Source: Amorphophallus konjac (taxonomy: Eukaryota > Streptophyta > Magnoliopsida > Alismatales > Araceae). Taken from it: 64,000 nucleotides of DNA. The stretch lies in NCBI GenBank assembly GCA_022559845.1, contig CM040124.1, positions 71,881,491 through 71,945,490 of the forward strand. Direction: 5' to 3'. A program made the position numbers and the translations under genes. Below are positions 60,241-64,000 of the stretch, piece after piece (positions within the stretch are counted from its first letter, which is position 1; each line of letters begins with the position of its first letter). The notes under the pieces were generated by a model that was given only the letters and a program-made list of their open reading frames with translations, did not search any database and was not told the origin of the DNA.

Positions 60241-63200
60241 TTATTTTTCAGTTTCAATGAAGTTCATTTCAATTTCATTTTTATTTACAACATCTCTCAG
60301 AAAATGGTGTTTTATCTCTATATGCTTAGTCCTAGAATGATGAACAGGATTTTTAGCAAGGCATATAGCACTAGTATTATCACATAACATTGGAATACAT
60401 CCCAATTTTATCTGATAATCATCCAGTTGGTGCTTGATCCATAGTACTTGGGCAGCACAATTACCTGCAGCAACATATTCAGCTTCAGCTGTAGACAAGG
60501 CTACAGTGTGTTGCTTCTTAGATGCCCAAGATACTAGACAGCCACCTAAGAATTGACAGTAGCCACTAGTGCTTTTTCTATCTACTCGACACCCAGCATA
60601 ATCTGCATCAGTGTAAGCTAGAAGTTCTAACTCACACTTGGCAGGATACCACATACCTAACTCTTGGGTGCCTAGTAAATACCTAAAAATCCTTTTCACT
60701 GATTTAAGATGTGATTCTTTAGGACTAGCCTTAAATCTAGAGCATAAACACACTGCAAATTGAATATCAGGCCTAGATGCTGTAAGATACAGATGAGATC
60801 TGATCATACCTCTATATAGCCTTTGGTCCACAGGTTTACCTTGAGGATCTTCATCCAAACTGGTTGAGGTACCCATTAGAGCAGCTATTTCCTTGAGGTT
60901 GTCCATTTTGTACTTCTTCAATAAATTCTTTATGTACTTGGACTGAGTGATGAAGGTACCATCCTTTGATGTAACCTGCAGTCCAAGAAATAATTTGAGC
61001 TCGCCCATTGAGCTCATTTCAAACTCATTAGTCATTATCTGAGAGAATTCCTCACACAATTTGAGGTTAGTTGACCCAAACACAATGTCATCCACATAAA
61101 TTTGAATGATAAGAATATCTGAATGACTCACCTTGGTAAACAATGTTTGATCAACTACACCTCTTGTGAAGTTCTTATCAGTTAGGAATTTGCTCAACCT
61201 GTCATACCAAGCTCTAGGAGCTTGCTTTAAACCATAGAGAACTTTGCTGAGTTTATAAACATGATTAGGGAAATCTAAACATTCAAACCCAAGAGGCTGC
61301 CTCACATAGACATCCTCACTAATTTCTCCATTTAAAAAAGTAGATTTCACATCCATCTGCTGAAGATTTATTCCTAGGAAACATGCATAAGCCAATAATA
61401 TTCTGATTGCTTCTAACCTAGCTACAGGGGCAAAAGACTCTTCAAAGTCAATTCCAAATTCTTGATTATACCCCTGAGCTACAAGTCTGGCCTTATTTTT
61501 AATGATATTCCCTGATTCATCAGTTTTATTTCTGAACACCCATTTAGTCCCTATGACTGTTTCATGATCAGGAGGTGGAACCAAATGCCACACCGTATTC
61601 CTGTCAAATTGATTGAGCTCCTCATGCATGGCATTAATCCAATGCACATCTTTGAGAGCACAGTCAATGGACTTGGTTTCAACATTTGAAACAAAAGCAT
61701 AAGCATTCAATTCATTTTGAATTCTCAAGTGGCCTCTAGTCCTAGGGGAATCATGCAGATTTCTAATTACATTATCTACAGGATGATCTTTAAGATATCT
61801 AATGTTAACAATTGGATTGTCATGAGTTTGATTTACCTCCCCCTGAGCTGTAGGCTCTTCTTCATTAGGCTCTTCACTTCCTTCCTCATTTTCGGATTGG
61901 TCTGCAGAATTTCCTTCTTTCAGAATATCACCACTGTCTTCATTCCTGCATTGACCAACATCAGTCTTTAATAAGGATTCATCAAAAACTATATGTGGAG
62001 ATTCTTCAACAGTTTTAGAATTTAGATTATACACTCTATATGCTCGGGTATTTTCAGAATAACCAAGAAAGATTCCTGGTTCACCTTTAGGTTCAAATTT
62101 GTCAAGGTCTCTTTTATCATTAATATGAATGAAACATTTACAACCAAAAATCTTGAAATGAGCAATAGAAGGTTTCTTACCCTTTAAGATCTCATAAAGT
62201 GTTTTCTGGGTAGAAGGTCTTACCATGGCTCTGTTAATTACATAACAGGCAGTATTTACTGCTTCAGCCCAAAACTTCCTTGGTAGACCACCTTCAACCA
62301 AGAGTGTACGGCCCATCTCCACTAGGGTTCTATTCCTTCTCTCCACTACTCCATTCTGCTCAGGTGTCCTTGGTGAGAAGTACCTATGGTTAATTCCATT
62401 TGACCTGCAGAATTCATCAAACTGTGAGTTTTCAAACTCTCCTCCATGATCAGTCAAAATATTTTCAATTTTTTGATTTATTTTAACATAGAACTCCTGA
62501 AATTCTGAGAATGCATCACTTTTATGTGATAAGAAATAAACCCAAGTATACCTAGAGAAGTCATCTACCATGACAAACCCATACTTCCTCCCTGATAAGC
62601 TGACAGATCTGGTTGGCCCAAAAAGGTCCATGTGTATCAGCTCATAGGGTTTAGAGGATAGATTTTCTGTTCTAGACTTAAATGACTTTCTAGTTATCTT
62701 TGACTGAGTGCATGCATCACAGATTTTATTTTCTTTCTTGAAGGAAACTTCAGGAAGTCCTCTAACCATGCCATGCTTATTCAGTTTATGCAAAACAGTG
62801 TAACTAGCATGACCTAACCTACGATGCCATAAGAATGCTAAGTCTTCTCTACTAGCAGTAAGGCATAGGTTAGAATGTTGAATATCATCTAAATCTATCA
62901 TGTAAGTGTTATTTATCCTCTTACCAGAAAATTTAACAGTCTCGGAATCAGGTTCAAAGACCTTGCAACATTGAGAGTCAAAAAGCACTTTGCATCCTTT
63001 ATCACATAGTTGGCCGATACTAAGTAAGTTATAAGCTAAGCCTTCAACCAACATAACATCCTCAATGCAACAAGTAGAACACTTACCTACTTTACCTGAT
63101 CCGACAATCCTATCTTTTGTGTTACTGCCAAAGGTGACAAGGCCTCCTTGTTTCTTTGTCAGCATGCAGAACTTGGCCTTATCCCCTGTCATATGTCTGG

Positions 63201-63261
63201 AGCAGCCGCTATCCAAGTACCACAAGTTGTTCTTGGCTGCCAGGCATACCTGCATACACAA
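60241..63261 (-). CDS. pol: Intact SIRE-type pol polyprotein
   Basis: The frame is 1006 codons without interruption. Protease: [13 protein letters not shown] with the catalytic Asp near residue 17. Integrase: zinc ligands H146, H151, C181 and C184 ([16 protein letters not shown]) and acidic residues at D212 (HMDLFGP), D271 (TDHGGEF) and E307 (VVERRNR). Reverse transcriptase: [11 protein letters not shown], then [10 protein letters not shown] (YVDD at 722-725). RNase [20 protein letters not shown] and [10 protein letters not shown]. The domain order protease-integrase-RT-RNase H is that of Ty1-copia. The first Met is not necessarily a start; the frame is continuous with gag except for one TAA at 63262-63264. 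All visible catalytic residues are present, so this is the most likely active enzyme in the window. Confidence 0.93.
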   Translation of the reverse strand: MCMQVCLAAKNNLWYLDSGCSRHMTGDKAKFCMLTKKQGGLVTFGSNTKDRIVGSGKVGKCSTCCIEDVMLVEGLAYNLLSIGQLCDKGCKVLFDSQCCKVFEPDSETVKFSGKRINNTYMIDLDDIQHSNLCLTASREDLAFLWHRRLGHASYTVLHKLNKHGMVRGLPEVSFKKENKICDACTQSKITRKSFKSRTENLSSKPYELIHMDLFGPTRSVSLSGRKYGFVMVDDFSRYTWVYFLSHKSDAFSEFQEFYVKINQKIENILTDHGGEFENSQFDEFCRSNGINHRYFSPRTPEQNGVVERRNRTLVEMGRTLLVEGGLPRKFWAEAVNTACYVINRAMVRPSTQKTLYEILKGKKPSIAHFKIFGCKCFIHINDKRDLDKFEPKGEPGIFLGYSENTRAYRVYNLNSKTVEESPHIVFDESLLKTDVGQCRNEDSGDILKEGNSADQSENEEGSEEPNEEEPTAQGEVNQTHDNPIVNIRYLKDHPVDNVIRNLHDSPRTRGHLRIQNELNAYAFVSNVETKSIDCALKDVHWINAMHEELNQFDRNTVWHLVPPPDHETVIGTKWVFRNKTDESGNIIKNKARLVAQGYNQEFGIDFEESFAPVARLEAIRILLAYACFLGINLQQMDVKSTFLNGEISEDVYVRQPLGFECLDFPNHVYKLSKVLYGLKQAPRAWYDRLSKFLTDKNFTRGVVDQTLFTKVSHSDILIIQIYVDDIVFGSTNLKLCEEFSQIMTNEFEMSSMGELKLFLGLQVTSKDGTFITQSKYIKNLLKKYKMDNLKEIAALMGTSTSLDEDPQGKPVDQRLYRGMIRSHLYLTASRPDIQFAVCLCSRFKASPKESHLKSVKRIFRYLLGTQELGMWYPAKCELELLAYTDADYAGCRVDRKSTSGYCQFLGGCLVSWASKKQHTVALSTAEAEYVAAGNCAAQVLWIKHQLDDYQIKLGCIPMLCDNTSAICLAKNPVHHSRTKHIEIKHHFLRDVVNKNEIEMNFIETEK

Positions 63262-63999
63262 TTAGGTAGAGAGGTTTGGAACCCAAGACTGATTGGGCTC
63301 CAGAACAGATGAAATAGAAGCAAAGCAAGAAAGCAAACTTTTCAGAATCCACATTTGTTTAAATGAATTTTGTTCAGTGGATTCTACAGATTTCTTTCTG
63401 TTGTTGTTCCTTTTCTTCTTGTTGTTTGTCTTCTTATTGTTTGCACCAGCATGATTATTGACAGTGTTGTTTCTTTTCCAGTGCCTTGGTCGGGGTGCAT
63501 TCATGAAGTTGTGGCCATAGTAGTTCCTGGGCTGGCTAAAGAAATTCAGATTCCTAGGTGTCCAATTGCCATACCCATCAACCCAATTTCTAGGGTAAGG
63601 CCTATAAGACTGTGTACCCTGATATCCAAGACCTGTAAACCTTCTTTGAGTCCTAGTCCATACTGACCCATTTGGATAGGTTGACTGTGCAAAGAAGTGG
63701 GACTGGGCTCTAGGTTGGTGGAAATGTTTGGGTTCAGCTCTAAAAGCATTCTGCCTCCCCTGCACCTTGGACCCTGCTGACCTATTCATAGGTGTGTATT
63801 GGGTCTTCTTCAGAGGTGGTGGTGATGGTGGAGACTTGGTACCCTTAATATGGGGTTTATATGACTGTTTAGGTTGACCCCTAACCTGAGACTGAGCTTT
63901 GGGATTTTGCATAGATGTGCTAGCTCTACTATGCTCACTCAGTTTTCGTTTGCCCTTCTCCTCAGCACTGGGCTTTTTCAGATTAGCATTTTTGTTCAT
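63262..63999 (-). CDS. gag: SIRE-type gag, C-terminal part (continues beyond the window)
   Basis: About 245 codons in the same frame as pol. The segment is basic and low-complexity (KKTNNKKKRNNNRKK), with tyrosine/asparagine-rich stretches (YYGHNFMNAPRPRHW) typical of the linker between the gag zinc knuckle and protease in SIRE-type elements. The zinc knuckle and capsid must lie beyond 64000. The frame ends in a TAA one residue before the pol frame. Gag and pol are usually one frame in this lineage, so the TAA is either a nonsense mutation or a readthrough site. Confidence 0.75.
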   Translation of the reverse strand: MNKNANLKKPSAEEKGKRKLSEHSRASTSMQNPKAQSQVRGQPKQSYKPHIKGTKSPPSPPPLKKTQYTPMNRSAGSKVQGRQNAFRAEPKHFHQPRAQSHFFAQSTYPNGSVWTRTQRRFTGLGYQGTQSYRPYPRNWVDGYGNWTPRNLNFFSQPRNYYGHNFMNAPRPRHWKRNNTVNNHAGANNKKTNNKKKRNNNRKKSVESTEQNSFKQMWILKSLLSCFASISSVLEPNQSWVPNLST

Positions 64000-64000
64000 T

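Larger units (their letters stand above)
55467..64000 (-). mobile_element. SIRE/Maximus-type Ty1-copia element, 3' LTR to gag (5' end outside)
   Basis: On the minus strand it contains the C-terminal part of gag, an intact pol, a 1.9-kb spacer, a polypurine tract (ATCATCAAAAAGGGGGAGAT) and a 2.9-kb LTR that starts TGTTGTGACTCC and ends CATCTAACA. Near the LTR end ATTCACCCCCCTCTAG is the usual SIRE-type tail. The element continues beyond 64000. It is a different family from the copy at 1-3398. Confidence 0.9.

Overview
The window is nuclear DNA from a large, repeat-rich flowering-plant genome. Evidence: Ty1-copia elements of the SIRE/Maximus type, several Ty3-gypsy chromovirus-like elements with LTRs of 2.3-3.9 kb, an L1-type LINE fragment, and a CACTA transposon carrying both a tnp2-type and an En/Spm-type transposase gene. 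No ordinary host gene, tRNA, rRNA or organellar insertion was recognised. The species cannot be told from the sequence.

Layout, left to right. 1-3398: 3' end of a SIRE-type copia element (extra coiled-coil ORF, polypurine tract, LTR 2000-3398), sitting in the LTR of an older minus-strand gypsy remnant called R1 here. 3399-8387 and 29181-29692: R1, whose 5' LTR is split by G2. 8388-29180: G2, a plus-strand gypsy element with 3.26-kb LTRs and a decayed gag-pol, itself split in gag by G3. 12419-22000: G3, a young minus-strand gypsy element with 2.37-kb LTRs and a perfect 5-bp target duplication (CTGGG). Its polyprotein has no frameshift, but six in-frame stops, all TAG.

29693-30475: fragment of a third gypsy LTR family. 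30476 to about 45885: a CACTA transposon with a clear left terminus. Inside it are a leader exon, a G-rich tract, a LINE fragment, three consecutive hairpins, a decayed tnp2 transposase gene (33829-37465), and a second transposase gene (37591-45696). That second gene contains a tandem array of micro-exons and, in its last intron, about 26 copies of a 180-bp satellite. 45905-54450: G4, a gypsy chromovirus with a recognisable chromodomain and a truncated 5' LTR. 54451-55466: a 42-bp minisatellite. 55467-64000: a minus-strand SIRE-type copia element with an intact 1006-residue pol; its 2.9-kb LTR carries about 60 copies of a 10-13 bp motif upstream of the TATA box. Its 5' end lies beyond the window.

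The nesting gives a relative chronology: R1 is oldest, then G2, then G3, with SIRE, G4, CACTA and LINE events superimposed. Most coding regions are dead. The SIRE element at the right end is the best preserved and the likeliest to be recently active. The most unusual structures are the motif-packed LTR at 56.5-58.2 kb, the symmetric micro-exon array and intronic satellite of the CACTA gene, the hairpin cluster before tnp2, and the all-TAG decay of G3.
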